This document shows positions 13,553-22,947 of a DNA stretch of 40,304 bases, one piece after another. The notes below the pieces were generated by a model, which was not told the origin of the DNA, searched no databases, and saw only the letters and a program-made list of their open reading frames with translations. The stretch is from a virus. The position numbers and the translations under genes are program-made. The DNA is taken from the IMG/VR virus record IMGVR_UViG_3300017963_000137, positions 1 through 40,304 of that record, one strand, 5' to 3'. Position 1 is the stretch's first letter, and each line of letters opens with the position of its first letter.

Positions 13553-13978
13553 TTAAATATCCTCAGTATTGCTGAGGCTGGGATTTTCTTTCAATTGATT
13601 ATAGCACGTTTCGAAGGGGTTCTCGCCCTCGTTATATTCGGCCATGCCACGGCCCAGGGAGTCCGGAAGTCCTTTAATTCTATTTCCTGAAGCACCCGTG
13701 CATTCAATAGGATACACCAGAGCGAGAAAGGCTTCCTTTACGAGTTTATTTTCAGAACGCTTCGGGCTCATTTTCGCCGGGACTATTTTTTCCGGCTGGA
13801 TCACATTGCCGTCGTCGTCGCGTTCTTCCTCGATAGTATAGCCATCTTCCAACACTTCCGGAGGGATTATTTCGCGTTTATAAATTGGCGCATGCTTTTT
13901 CATTTTGATACTGGGAATTTTAAGGACCGCCCCCTCAATGGTCATGTCGGGAGTACTGATGTCTGTTTTTATCGCCAT
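13553..13978 (-). CDS. Hypothetical protein in the tail-fibre region, 141 aa
   Basis: The start has a good AAAGGAGA site. The N-terminal 40 residues are beta-like, and an acidic turn (EEERDDDGN) follows, then a basic segment (KMSPKRSENKL). No family is recognised. It is cotranscribed with the fibre gene 36 bp upstream and with the 146-residue protein downstream. The two may work as a pair. Confidence 0.6.
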   Translation of the reverse strand: MAIKTDISTPDMTIEGAVLKIPSIKMKKHAPIYKREIIPPEVLEDGYTIEEERDDDGNVIQPEKIVPAKMSPKRSENKLVKEAFLALVYPIECTGASGNRIKGLPDSLGRGMAEYNEGENPFETCYNQLKENPSLSNTEDI

Positions 13979-14014
13979 GGGAATCTCCTTTCTTTTATTA
14001 ATAAATATAATTTA

Positions 14015-16234
14015 TCAAGTGCCGCCAACACATACCAGACTAAGGGTAACGTTTTCGATTATGATGTTATTGGTGTTTGTTGCATTCCAGCACCAGAGCT
14101 CAATAGTATCATTTGCAGCTAAGTCAATAAGGCCGGAAATAGAGAGGGATCCTGTATCGCTTCCGCCCCCGCTCAGTGACCGTTCTACAATGCAGTTAGC
14201 AAATTCCGTCGCCCCGTTGTTTTTCCATACTGAAAAGCCCATGGTGTAAGCTGATCCGCCAGTACTGGTGCAAGAAATGGAAACAGTACAGAGATACATT
14301 CCGGCTGTTGCTGTTATGTGATCATTGGTGTGGTCCGGGGTCATGCCGTTGCTCAAGCCATTCGCATCGAAGCTCGTTACCTGGACTTTATTACCCTTCC
14401 CGGATGAGGAAATTGTAATGGTGTCCGTCACTTCAGAGGCGTATATTTCCCCGAAGTATAGGCCATCTCCATCACTGTTAAATGTTAAATCTCCATAAAC
14501 ATCTACTTTGGCTGAACCTGGTTTGAGATTTAAGTTTGCATCCCCCGAATTTATTTCAATTGCATCGGTGCCGGTGCCGGCCTCCAGCTTTACAACGCTG
14601 TTTCCGCTGTCATAGGTTAGCATGTGGTTTTCGCCGGTATCAAGGAAAATAATATTGTCGTCCTTCAGGTTTATATCGCCATTAAGCCCAACATCCCCGC
14701 TTTCCACCAATATGGCCCAATTATTTGCCCCCTCCGTAGGTGCTCCGGTAATTAAAAGGGTACTGGCATCGGTAATTGTGTCTGTACCTTTAGTGATACT
14801 CGGTTCATCAAGAGTAAGTTGTGAAACGTGAGCTATGGTTTCAGAATTACTCTGTGTAGTCATGGCCCCAGAAAAATAACCAATACTTTGTATATTAGTA
14901 TCACCATTGGCTGCTGTTATGGTTGTTTCATAAAACAAACCAAAAGTTTCGGAGGCTCCCCCACCACTAGTAAAAGGACCAGAAATTAAATATTGAGCCC
15001 AATTTTTTGGAGTATTTGTCCCAAGGGTGTGGGGGCCATCACCAACCACCTCAAGATTTCCCCCTATCTGTACATCCCCACTATCCACAAGAATTGCGTA
15101 ATTATTTGTTCCCTCTGTCGGAGCACCAGTGATATTTAATGTTGATGCATTTGTTATTGTATCAGTCCCTTTTGTTATGTTAGGCTCATTCAATATAAGT
15201 TGTGCTACATCCCCAATTGTTTCAGAGTTTGATTGTGTGGTAATACTTGTGGCCATAATGGCACCAGATTGTTGTGTGATATCTCCATTGGCAGCGGTAA
15301 TTGCAGTACTAAGCGCGTAACCATGGGTAGAAGATGACGCTCCTCCAGAAGTAAAACTCCCCCTTTGCCATAATTGAATATTATTTTGAGCATCCCCACC
15401 AATCGCGTGTGGCCCCGTACCTGCTATTTTAATACTTTGTCCATCATCAATTATTAGAGCATCCTGTAAGCCAGTATCGTCAGATGTTTGTATAGTAATC
15501 TTACCAGGTACAGCATCAGCATCCGGCCCGGCATCTCCCTCAAACAAAACCCTCACAGCGTTTCGTGCGGTTCCTCCTGTATCCACTCCCAAGGCTTGTA
15601 TCATTCCCAGTCCTTCACTTGCAGCAGTGGCGGAAAGGGTGTTGATTGTGGCGCTAGCAGACTTCTGTAAAACCAAAGTGGATTTGTGGGCGGCTGTTGT
15701 GCTCCAGGTGCTTATTTCCAGTTCGGCGGGTGAAGCGCTATCAGATATTTCTAATTCTCGGCCTGGAGTATCGTTTCCTATACCGACATTCCCAGAACCA
15801 TCTATAATCATGTTAGAGGTAGTCCCATCCTGGAAATAAATTGAGTGTCCGGAACCAGCCCTCAAATAAAGATCGTCCAGGTTTGTATTGCCGATATATA
15901 TATCATCCCCACCGTCAACAGTTACCACGTCCCGAACGGTCGCACCTGCATCGGTAAACTGCAGAGCATCGGCATTATTAATCTGGATGTTAGATACATT
16001 GGTAATTTCGAAATCCCCGGTATCCCAATCGGCGGTAAGCTGAACGGAACCGTCGGCTTTAAGGAAATCCCCTGAATCAATGGCATCGAAATACTTCATA
16101 TTGCCATCAGCGAGGCGTTTAACCGCGAGCCGGTCGTTAGTGGTTTCATACCCGAATTGCCCGTTGATTAATTTCGTCGGCAGATTTGCAAGGGTGTCAA
16201 ATACTCGGATGATATCTTTATTTTCATTAGCCAT
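14015..16234 (-). CDS. Tail fibre / receptor-binding protein with C1q-like tip
   Basis: The 739-residue protein should form the trimeric fibre that touches the host. The N-terminal region (about 1-60, LINGQFGYETTNDRLAVKR) is a common phage fibre head. The shaft is repetitive and beta-rich and contains two diverged copies of a block of about 120 residues, each with an ITAANGD segment, TQSNSETI, an EP-x-I-TKGTDTIT segment, ITGAPTEG and an ILV-(D/E)-SGDV ending. The last 140 residues, with TAGMYLCTVSISC and WKNNG, look like a C1q/TNF-type jelly roll, probably the receptor-binding tip. The start at 16234 overlaps the tail-tip stop (TAATG). Confidence 0.82.
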   Translation of the reverse strand: MANENKDIIRVFDTLANLPTKLINGQFGYETTNDRLAVKRLADGNMKYFDAIDSGDFLKADGSVQLTADWDTGDFEITNVSNIQINNADALQFTDAGATVRDVVTVDGGDDIYIGNTNLDDLYLRAGSGHSIYFQDGTTSNMIIDGSGNVGIGNDTPGRELEISDSASPAELEISTWSTTAAHKSTLVLQKSASATINTLSATAASEGLGMIQALGVDTGGTARNAVRVLFEGDAGPDADAVPGKITIQTSDDTGLQDALIIDDGQSIKIAGTGPHAIGGDAQNNIQLWQRGSFTSGGASSSTHGYALSTAITAANGDITQQSGAIMATSITTQSNSETIGDVAQLILNEPNITKGTDTITNASTLNITGAPTEGTNNYAILVDSGDVQIGGNLEVVGDGPHTLGTNTPKNWAQYLISGPFTSGGGASETFGLFYETTITAANGDTNIQSIGYFSGAMTTQSNSETIAHVSQLTLDEPSITKGTDTITDASTLLITGAPTEGANNWAILVESGDVGLNGDINLKDDNIIFLDTGENHMLTYDSGNSVVKLEAGTGTDAIEINSGDANLNLKPGSAKVDVYGDLTFNSDGDGLYFGEIYASEVTDTITISSSGKGNKVQVTSFDANGLSNGMTPDHTNDHITATAGMYLCTVSISCTSTGGSAYTMGFSVWKNNGATEFANCIVERSLSGGGSDTGSLSISGLIDLAANDTIELWCWNATNTNNIIIENVTLSLVCVGGT

Positions 16235-19200
16235 TATTGTGCTCCCTCAGTGATTGTATCGTCGCCCTGATCTCCGCGCTCCGTAATAGTATCCGGGGCA
16301 TCACCAGTTTCAATTATTAATCCATATTCCTCAATGTCCGCCGGTATTAATACGGCTTCAATTATCATTTCACCGACAGCCGGCCGTATCTTGATTTTAC
16401 TTATATACCCGGTCCGGTTCACGTCGTTGGTGTATTTCTGATCGTTAAAGGTAATGGGATCCCCTAATTCAAGCTGAATATTTGTAGCATTTATCGGCAA
16501 AGCATATTCGACAATATCCTTCTGCCTGGTAGCCCATTCCACAAGATTCTGCATGAGGTACATGGCAGCATTCCCAGTACCCCCGGTTCCCGTTGCGAAT
16601 TCGTCATTATCCGGATACCAATGGCAGCCCATCCGAAGGGGATTAATCGCCAGCGTTCTATCATAACTCGCTTGGCAAATCTCCCAAAGGCTTTTTGCAA
16701 GTGAGTAATTGTTCCCGAAGCCTCCAGCATATTCGGACCAGGCCGGCACTCCTGTCGTGTGGGATTCCAAGGTCGTCGCCGTTGAATATGAGCCTTTTGA
16801 AATATTGAAAATGTTGTCGAATTCTGTATATATTGATTTTCCATCGGAAGAAACGGCAACAATGACTGCAAAGGGAATTTGCTCTCCGGTATTGGCAGTA
16901 AAACTTATGTATATTCCGTTGGCTGCCCACCCCGATTGATCCGTGGAATAGCTGAACCGAGCCCGCCACCGGCTGCCTACCTGATCAATAGGAGGGCTCA
17001 CCCTTGCAGAAGTAAAATTAGCACTCCTGTCGGTATCGGTTCCCGTTGAGACACCTGCCCCCGGAAATGAAGCCTGATCCGTTTTGGTAATGAATATTGA
17101 TTTATCAAAATCCCCACGCCCTGGGTTTTCGTCGAACATTACCGTAATGTCATTGTATACCTTAGAAATCGGACTTTTTTTCCATGATAGAATTCCGCCT
17201 GATAGTATTGTGCTTTCGTCATGGGTCGCCACTGAGGTGCTGTCGTCGCGCCAGGCTTTCACTCCGCGCTTACCGTCCCGGGTAGGATAGATAATTAGGA
17301 ATGCCTGCTGGGCTAATTCCTTCAGATACTCATTAGATTTTTTCCGCTCCCGTATCTGCCGGCCGGTTCTCCAAAGAGCCCGCTGAGCCAGCATATTATT
17401 ATAGTCAATATCGGCCGAGGCAATACCGTCATAAGTCTCCATTATTAAACGGATTGTATTGTATACGCTGTTGGTTTCGGCAGTAGAATATTTCTCGCCC
17501 TTGATTTTTGTAAATAAATCCTGATTTATAATGTTGACATTTTTCTCACCTACGAAAGCTATTTCTTTTACCTTGATGGTAATGGTAGAAGCTGCCCCGA
17601 CCTTCTGCGATGTATTTGATATCTGGAGTAATATTTTAGGGTAGCCCCTGAGTACAGTATCATTAGAAATTACGCTTTGGATTTCCAGGTCTTGCCGGTT
17701 ATCAAGGAACTGAGCGTTTGCAGTATCGGGATCGTTATAGTGAACTTTGGGAATTAAATACATATCCTCGGTTTCGCCATTGTCGATGGTGGCCGTAAAT
17801 AACTGCTGATTGACGAGTACCGCTGTTTCGCGCCCCAGAACATCTATCAGCCATACCAGGAGTGTTCCGGTCACGTCGGTGTCGTCCTGATTGGTACCGA
17901 TATTCCAATCTGCAATCATATATACCCGGTCGAAATCAGCCCGCACTAGCTGGGGGGGGATGTCGCATTTATACTGCCATAGAATGTTGGCAACATCGCT
18001 GTCAGCCACCGTTACAACTATCTCATAATCCGTGTCGAAGTCATTATCCCTCAGATCTTCCTCGTCGCCGCTGGTGCTGCTGAGGGTATAATTAGCGATA
18101 ATGCTCCGGGCCTCGATAATTTGAATACTATCCGGTGCAATGGTAAACAGGGTCCGAATAGAACCGTCCATGTCCAGGGACCTTGCCACGATTTCCATGC
18201 CGGGCAGCTCGCTGAGAATATCGTCGAGGCTGGTTTTATTCAGCACGTCCGAAGCGTTTACCCATGTCTCCAGGTCTTTATCGAAGTAATTGAGTATGGC
18301 CCGCTGCCCATTGGTATCGGTCATAAACTCGGTTATATCGTCGTTTGAAACTACAAAGGAAGCAGTAAAAGTAACGATTTCAAAATACCAGATCGTCGTA
18401 CTAGTATCGGCATCGGGATTGTTTCCGAGATCGTTGGCGCTCGTGGGATCCGTGTCGAACCAATCCTCCAGTATAAACTCGGTGCGGTAAAGCCTTGATG
18501 GGTGGCCGGCCGTCGCTGTAGCTGTATGGGACTGAATACGAAACGATTCCCCGTTCCCGCCGATGACGTTCCGCATATAATAGCCTTTTAATTCATTGGC
18601 ATCAAAAGTCATTCCAGGGGTATAAAGGCTGATAAATCTGGAAGCCTTGTTATATGCCAGGAGCGGGGCGACGGTTGACTGTTTTCCTTGATAATCGCAT
18701 AAGACTACCGGGTCATTTGATGAAAATAGGTTGAATAATTGTGCCCGCTTTACATCTCCAATAGCAACGGGAATGGTTTTGCCCACGGCGTTTTCGTTTA
18801 CCCGGGGGAAATTCTGTTTAGTTATTTCTACCGGGGGCAGCGGCTTGTGCAGGGCTTCCCAGTTATCCTTACAAATGAATTTATAAATCGTTTCGGTATA
18901 CTGGATTTCCTTTACTACTCCGCTCCATACCTGGTATGAAACGTCAGCAATAAAAATGTATACATCGATCTTCCGGTTAATTACATAATAGTCATTGCTC
19001 TCCAGGGTATTCCAGAAAAGGCTCGTGTTATCGACTTCAAATTCAAACCCGGACAGGCTGCCATAATCGCCATTTACCAGGATGTCCACCATTCTATTCG
19101 GCTGTCCAATTCTCTTTAAGTCGGTGAGGATCCCTTCCTTCCAGGTTTTGCTCGCAGGCGCATCCCCGGAATATCCGCTGCCGGCGTACCCCGGGATTCC

Positions 19201-19302
19201 GGTCACCCAGTAGAAAATACCTGAGTCCAGGCCAATACTCGCATCGGTGTCGCTTGTCGCATCCGATATGTCCAGCACTATCCCGATATTATATTGGCTC
19301 AT
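16234..19302 (-). CDS. Tail tip / central tail protein, 1022 aa
   Basis: The ATG at 19302 is chosen because it overlaps the upstream stop as ATGA; a TTG at 19341 would extend into the upstream gene. The protein is large and beta-rich. An N-terminal part contains VNGDYGSLSGFEFEVDN and a SGVVKEIQY segment, as in tail proteins that form hub-like rings, and the C-terminal part has NATNIQLELGDPITF and a GYISKI strand typical of tip proteins. It lies between the distal tail protein and the fibre. No enzymatic motif is seen. It probably forms the tip that anchors the fibres. Confidence 0.75.
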   Translation of the reverse strand: MSQYNIGIVLDISDATSDTDASIGLDSGIFYWVTGIPGYAGSGYSGDAPASKTWKEGILTDLKRIGQPNRMVDILVNGDYGSLSGFEFEVDNTSLFWNTLESNDYYVINRKIDVYIFIADVSYQVWSGVVKEIQYTETIYKFICKDNWEALHKPLPPVEITKQNFPRVNENAVGKTIPVAIGDVKRAQLFNLFSSNDPVVLCDYQGKQSTVAPLLAYNKASRFISLYTPGMTFDANELKGYYMRNVIGGNGESFRIQSHTATATAGHPSRLYRTEFILEDWFDTDPTSANDLGNNPDADTSTTIWYFEIVTFTASFVVSNDDITEFMTDTNGQRAILNYFDKDLETWVNASDVLNKTSLDDILSELPGMEIVARSLDMDGSIRTLFTIAPDSIQIIEARSIIANYTLSSTSGDEEDLRDNDFDTDYEIVVTVADSDVANILWQYKCDIPPQLVRADFDRVYMIADWNIGTNQDDTDVTGTLLVWLIDVLGRETAVLVNQQLFTATIDNGETEDMYLIPKVHYNDPDTANAQFLDNRQDLEIQSVISNDTVLRGYPKILLQISNTSQKVGAASTITIKVKEIAFVGEKNVNIINQDLFTKIKGEKYSTAETNSVYNTIRLIMETYDGIASADIDYNNMLAQRALWRTGRQIRERKKSNEYLKELAQQAFLIIYPTRDGKRGVKAWRDDSTSVATHDESTILSGGILSWKKSPISKVYNDITVMFDENPGRGDFDKSIFITKTDQASFPGAGVSTGTDTDRSANFTSARVSPPIDQVGSRWRARFSYSTDQSGWAANGIYISFTANTGEQIPFAVIVAVSSDGKSIYTEFDNIFNISKGSYSTATTLESHTTGVPAWSEYAGGFGNNYSLAKSLWEICQASYDRTLAINPLRMGCHWYPDNDEFATGTGGTGNAAMYLMQNLVEWATRQKDIVEYALPINATNIQLELGDPITFNDQKYTNDVNRTGYISKIKIRPAVGEMIIEAVLIPADIEEYGLIIETGDAPDTITERGDQGDDTITEGAQ

Positions 19303-20039
19303 GGATCCACATCCCGCGCAAAGGTTATATTCAAAAGCCAATCCCGGTAATTTACCCGGCCCTGATCATTCCATTTAATCACCTTACAATTGAATGGCCC
19401 GGACCCCTCCCGTTGTCCGTAAGGCTCATCCACGCCAATGGAAGGGAAGCTGATTGCCGCTGTCCGGGCCGTAGTCAGTAAATACCGTCGGATGGCCTTC
19501 ATTTCGTCCTGAGTCTGTAAAAAACGTGCCTGGAAAACCCCCGGATCTGTCTGTCCGTCGAGATAATTGCTGGTACCGTCCAGAGTGAATTGCTTTATCA
19601 TGTCGAAGTCAGAGGCGGCTATATATCGAAAGTCAGCGAGCCTCAAGTCTGCAATACTGGCGGATCCGGTATAAGTCGGAGAAGGGAGCCGCAGTTTCAT
19701 CGCCATTGAGAACTGTCCGAAGGACACCCGGCGCGGCCGGCCGTAATCGACAACTGAGACAGTGAGGGATCCGGAGTAATCAATATCAGCACCGAAAATC
19801 TCCTCCCCGGTTCCGCAGTCAATAGAAAATGTTTCGCGGTTACTGTCGAGAACGGTTTCGAGGTCGTTTAATTCCGTCTCCGGGCCTTTGAATACAATAC
19901 TGCTCTCGATGATATCTTCAGAAGCGCCCCGGTCGTTACCCTTCCAAAATCCATTTGCCACCTGGATCCATTTTATGGCCGGGCGGGTGTTGGGCCGGTA
20001 ACCCCATAAGGTGTATACCGTGGAGCCGTCCCAATCCAT
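19299..20039 (-). CDS. Distal tail-like protein, 246 aa
   Basis: The gene directly follows the tape measure gene, the usual place of a distal tail protein in siphoviruses. The sequence is beta-rich with a Trp/Tyr-rich start, a VSFGQFSMAMKLRLPSP segment and a C-terminal NYRDWLLNITFARD strand. Such proteins form the hexameric ring at the tube end that joins tube and tip. The identity rests on order and general character rather than on a clear motif. Confidence 0.6.
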   Translation of the reverse strand: MDWDGSTVYTLWGYRPNTRPAIKWIQVANGFWKGNDRGASEDIIESSIVFKGPETELNDLETVLDSNRETFSIDCGTGEEIFGADIDYSGSLTVSVVDYGRPRRVSFGQFSMAMKLRLPSPTYTGSASIADLRLADFRYIAASDFDMIKQFTLDGTSNYLDGQTDPGVFQARFLQTQDEMKAIRRYLLTTARTAAISFPSIGVDEPYGQREGSGPFNCKVIKWNDQGRVNYRDWLLNITFARDVDP

Positions 20040-22166
20040 TTATAAAACCCCGAGATTATGTGCCTCGACTAATTGATCGGCAAATTGGCGCTGCTTTTCT
20101 TGGATGGTCTCGCCTATCAGCTCCGCCGTTTCCGGAGTGGCATTCCCCTGGATAATTATCTGGGTATCCCCGAAGGTAACCCCGCCGATGGCATTATTAG
20201 GAATCACCGTGCCGGCCCTGTCCGGGACAAATATCTCCGGGCCGCGTTCGCCCACCAGGGCAGGTTCTCCGACAGCCGGGCGGCCACCCCCCTGGAATCC
20301 TTTTATTGTCTGGGCAGCCACCAGGCCAAGGGATGTGAGCGCCTGGGCGCTTGTCAGGGCATTAATAGGCTGGGCCGGTAAGAAACCAAGCTGGGCATTA
20401 TTCAGGGCGATAGTGCGCTGCCAATTGACGAAAATCTCTGCTGCTGCGATGGCCTTGGTAAGCAAAAAAGCCTGCCGGCCATTATCGGAAATCTCATTGA
20501 AAAGGGAAACGGACGTGCGGGCCAGGGCGAGCCGAGCATCGGATTTCTTCCGCTCGATTGCGAGTTCTGCTTCGGCTGCCGCCTGGACTTTTTTCAGATT
20601 TTCTTCGAATGCTTCCTGCTCCAGCCGGAATTTTTCTTGCAGGCGCTCCAGCTCCCGGGCATCCATTTCGCGCCTCATTTCCTCGGCCCCCTGCAGTTGC
20701 ATGAGCTCAAAGGCCCGGGCATCCTCAAGGCGCTTTTTCGTGTCATCAACCTGTTTTTGTTCGGTTTCCGTGACTTCTTCCTTGACCTTTTTTACTTGCT
20801 CCAGCTTTTGAATCTGAGCATCCAAGCCGGCTATGATTGCCCCCACATTGCTTTCCTCACGGATAAACCCTTCCCCTGCCAGGCCCTGAATCTTTTCCAT
20901 TTCCCGCCGAATCTGTTCCGATTTCTGGACATCCTGTTCTGCAAGAATGGTAAGAGTGCGGCCGCTGGTTGTTTCCCGCATAGCATCCCGGATCTGTTCT
21001 ACTTCCCCCCGCAGCCGTTGAATATTGAGAGCCGCATCCCGGACCTTCCGGACATCCCCAATATTTTGGAGGAAATCGGTGCCCCCAATACTATCTGCCC
21101 GGCGCTCCAGTATTGCTAAGGCCCCTTCCAGGCCGAGCAGGGCAGCTGTCATCCCCGCGATAATCGGATTCATGGCTGATAGTTTCAACGACATGGCAGT
21201 GATCGCAGTGGTAACTGCCTGTATTTTAGAGATTGCAAATACCACAAAAAATGTTTTTCCGGCTGCAATCAGGAGATCGACGTTTTCCGTTGCCCAGGCC
21301 ATTGCCTCGCTTGCGGCCTCCAGGAATTTGATAATGGCATCCCGGCCCCCGGAATTCAACAGCTCTTTACGGAAATTGAAAAAAGACGTTTCAAGCCGGT
21401 TTATTTGCCCGGTCATCTTCTCAGCGCCCACGAGCGCCTGTTCCCCGTAAGTTTCCCGCATTTCCTTTGCGAGCTTGGGAAGCAGATCCTCGGCCAGTAC
21501 CTGGCCCTGCTCCAGCATTTTATTGAGTTCCTGGGTGCTGATATCCATGGCCCTCGCTGCCATGATGAAAGCGCCGGGGATACGCTCACCCAGCTGCCCC
21601 CGGAGTTCTTCAGCCTGTACGTTCCCCTTGGAAACCATCTGCTGGAAAGCATTCAAGGCCCCCCGGGTTTCGTCGGCACTGAGTCCCAAGGCCCCGGCTG
21701 CCTCGGCCGTCGCCAGGAATATTTCCCGGGTTTGGGCTCCCTCAATGGACGTCCCTTTCGTGGCTGCTGTCAGCTTTGCATAATCCTCGGAAACTTTCTG
21801 CAGGCTGAGTCCGAGCCGGTCGGCCTCCTCCTCAATAAACTCGAACTCCTCACGGGCTTTCTCAGCGGAGCCGGTACCTACCTCCAGGGCATTGAACACC
21901 TTCACTGTACTTTTTTCTGCTGCCACCATGGCAGAAACAAAGCGCCCGGTAATAAAGGCCGAAAGGGCAGTAAAAGCCACCCGGGCAGTATTGGCCCCTG
22001 TCTGCATGCGGTCGAAAGTCTTGCCACTGGTGTTTTTTAGCTTATCGAATGAATCGTTTATTGCCTCATTCCGGCCCTTTATGGCATTTGACACCCGCCG
22101 GTACGCCTGGATCAACTGCCGTTCCCGCAGGGTGAGGGTAACTTCGACTTTATTCCGATCTGCCAT
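20040..22166 (-). CDS. Tail tape measure protein, 708 aa
   Basis: The N-terminal 260 residues match the phage tape-measure N-terminal domain, with LSADETRGALNAFQQMVSKG and VQAEELRGQLGERIPGA, the segment shared by these proteins. Hydrophobic stretches follow at about residues 290-350, then a long coiled coil (about 390-570, rich in Glu, Arg, Lys and Ala). Near the end is ALVGERGPEIFVP, a well-known tape-measure C-terminal motif. At 0.15 nm per residue it would predict a tail of about 100 nm. The start overlaps the upstream frameshifted frame (TAATG). Confidence 0.93.
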   Translation of the reverse strand: MADRNKVEVTLTLRERQLIQAYRRVSNAIKGRNEAINDSFDKLKNTSGKTFDRMQTGANTARVAFTALSAFITGRFVSAMVAAEKSTVKVFNALEVGTGSAEKAREEFEFIEEEADRLGLSLQKVSEDYAKLTAATKGTSIEGAQTREIFLATAEAAGALGLSADETRGALNAFQQMVSKGNVQAEELRGQLGERIPGAFIMAARAMDISTQELNKMLEQGQVLAEDLLPKLAKEMRETYGEQALVGAEKMTGQINRLETSFFNFRKELLNSGGRDAIIKFLEAASEAMAWATENVDLLIAAGKTFFVVFAISKIQAVTTAITAMSLKLSAMNPIIAGMTAALLGLEGALAILERRADSIGGTDFLQNIGDVRKVRDAALNIQRLRGEVEQIRDAMRETTSGRTLTILAEQDVQKSEQIRREMEKIQGLAGEGFIREESNVGAIIAGLDAQIQKLEQVKKVKEEVTETEQKQVDDTKKRLEDARAFELMQLQGAEEMRREMDARELERLQEKFRLEQEAFEENLKKVQAAAEAELAIERKKSDARLALARTSVSLFNEISDNGRQAFLLTKAIAAAEIFVNWQRTIALNNAQLGFLPAQPINALTSAQALTSLGLVAAQTIKGFQGGGRPAVGEPALVGERGPEIFVPDRAGTVIPNNAIGGVTFGDTQIIIQGNATPETAELIGETIQEKQRQFADQLVEAHNLGVL

Positions 22167-22519
22167 TATTTTTTCATGCTCTTATAAAGTGCTGCATTTG
22201 TCTCGGATATTTCCCGTTTCCGTTTCATATAGGTTTGATTAACCAGATCACAGTATTCCACAACCGCCACGAATTTTGCCGGCTGGTCAATGATTCCCCC
22301 GCTCACAGGCCATATCTGATGGAGTTTCAGCCAAGTATATGCCCGGAATAACTCGCCCCCAGAAGCCGTTAAATAAGCCTCTGGGACCGCTTCCGCTCTC
22401 AAGAATCCTTTCCAGTTGCATAATTGACATTTCGCTCCAAAACAATGGGGGCAGATTCCTAGCCAGCCGTCGTCATCCCATTTGACGTGCCCATAGAATA
22501 TAGCCGCTAGGATTCGGAG
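22166..22519 (-). CDS. Tail assembly chaperone, -1 frameshift extension (T part)
   Basis: This frame has no ATG at its start and joins the upstream 138-residue gene by -1 slippage at A AAA AAC. The first new codon is CTC at 22519. The extension is 117 residues, so the fusion is 252 residues. The new part contains a short cysteine cluster (CPHC...CQLC) that may bind zinc, followed by a helical region ending in ALYKSMKK. In lambda the equivalent protein (gpGT) recruits the tape measure and tube proteins. The annotated open part beginning with TTG at 22402 is not a separate gene. Confidence 0.85.
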   Translation of the reverse strand, partial: LRILAAIFYGHVKWDDDGWLGICPHCFGAKCQLCNWKGFLRAEAVPEAYLTASGGELFRAYTWLKLHQIWPVSGGIIDQPAKFVAVVEYCDLVNQTYMKRKREISETNAALYKSMKK

Positions 22520-22923
22520 TTTTTTGACTCCTCCTCGTCAACCTTTCCCCCGTTAATTATTGCCATACCCACATGGGTGCGAGCTCGTTTTTCGATTTTC
22601 AGCAGGCAAGATTTTTTCCAGGGGTAGGTATTTCCTATCAGGGGTTTTCCGGAATTATCCCGCTCCATGCTGATATTTTTACCGTTTTCGTCCGGCAGAT
22701 TCGTAATCCCCATGAGGCCGACGTGCAGGGCAAGATTGCTCTGGCTGCCGAGTTTCATGTTGATATCCCCCCCTTTTTTCATGGCGGATAGGCTGTCATC
22801 GACAAGTTCCTCCTCTGCCAGGGTGAGTACTTTACAGTGGAAAATGGTCTGTTCCTCTGCGGGAAGGTCTTTTTCCCACGGGCAAACCACGTCGTAATTT
22901 GCTTTCGGGTTTATCTGTTTCAT
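22507..22923 (-). CDS. Tail assembly chaperone, zero-frame protein (G part)
   Basis: This 138-residue protein lies between the tube protein and the tape measure, where lambda-type chaperones are encoded. It begins with a short beta part and has LTLAEEELVDDSLSAMKKG, a helix-rich central region and an acidic end (GGKVDEEESKNSES). Ribosomes that do not slip at 22519-22525 stop at 22507. The start carries the AAAGGCTCA leader. It probably helps the tube protein polymerise around the tape measure. Confidence 0.8.
   Translation of the reverse strand: MKQINPKANYDVVCPWEKDLPAEEQTIFHCKVLTLAEEELVDDSLSAMKKGGDINMKLGSQSNLALHVGLMGITNLPDENGKNISMERDNSGKPLIGNTYPWKKSCLLKIEKRARTHVGMAIINGGKVDEEESKNSES
22519..22525 (-). 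other. Programmed -1 ribosomal frameshift site
   Basis: The minus strand reads TCA AAA AAC TCC, with the slippery heptamer A AAA AAC in the correct zero frame (codons 133-135). Slippage puts ribosomes in the frame that stays open to 22166. The zero-frame stop lies only three codons later. This is the standard way siphoviruses make a small amount of a long tail chaperone. Confidence 0.88.
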
Positions 22924-22947
22924 TTTATGAGCCTTTCGGTTAATTGT

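Noticed and set aside
20104-20811. 235-residue open frame on the plus strand
   Set aside because: Shadow of the tape measure coiled coil; the Ser/Arg-rich sequence mirrors Glu/Ala codons.
22166-22402. Independent 78-residue gene
   Set aside because: Its first codon is an internal TTG and the frame is open upstream to the slippery site, so it is the frameshift extension.
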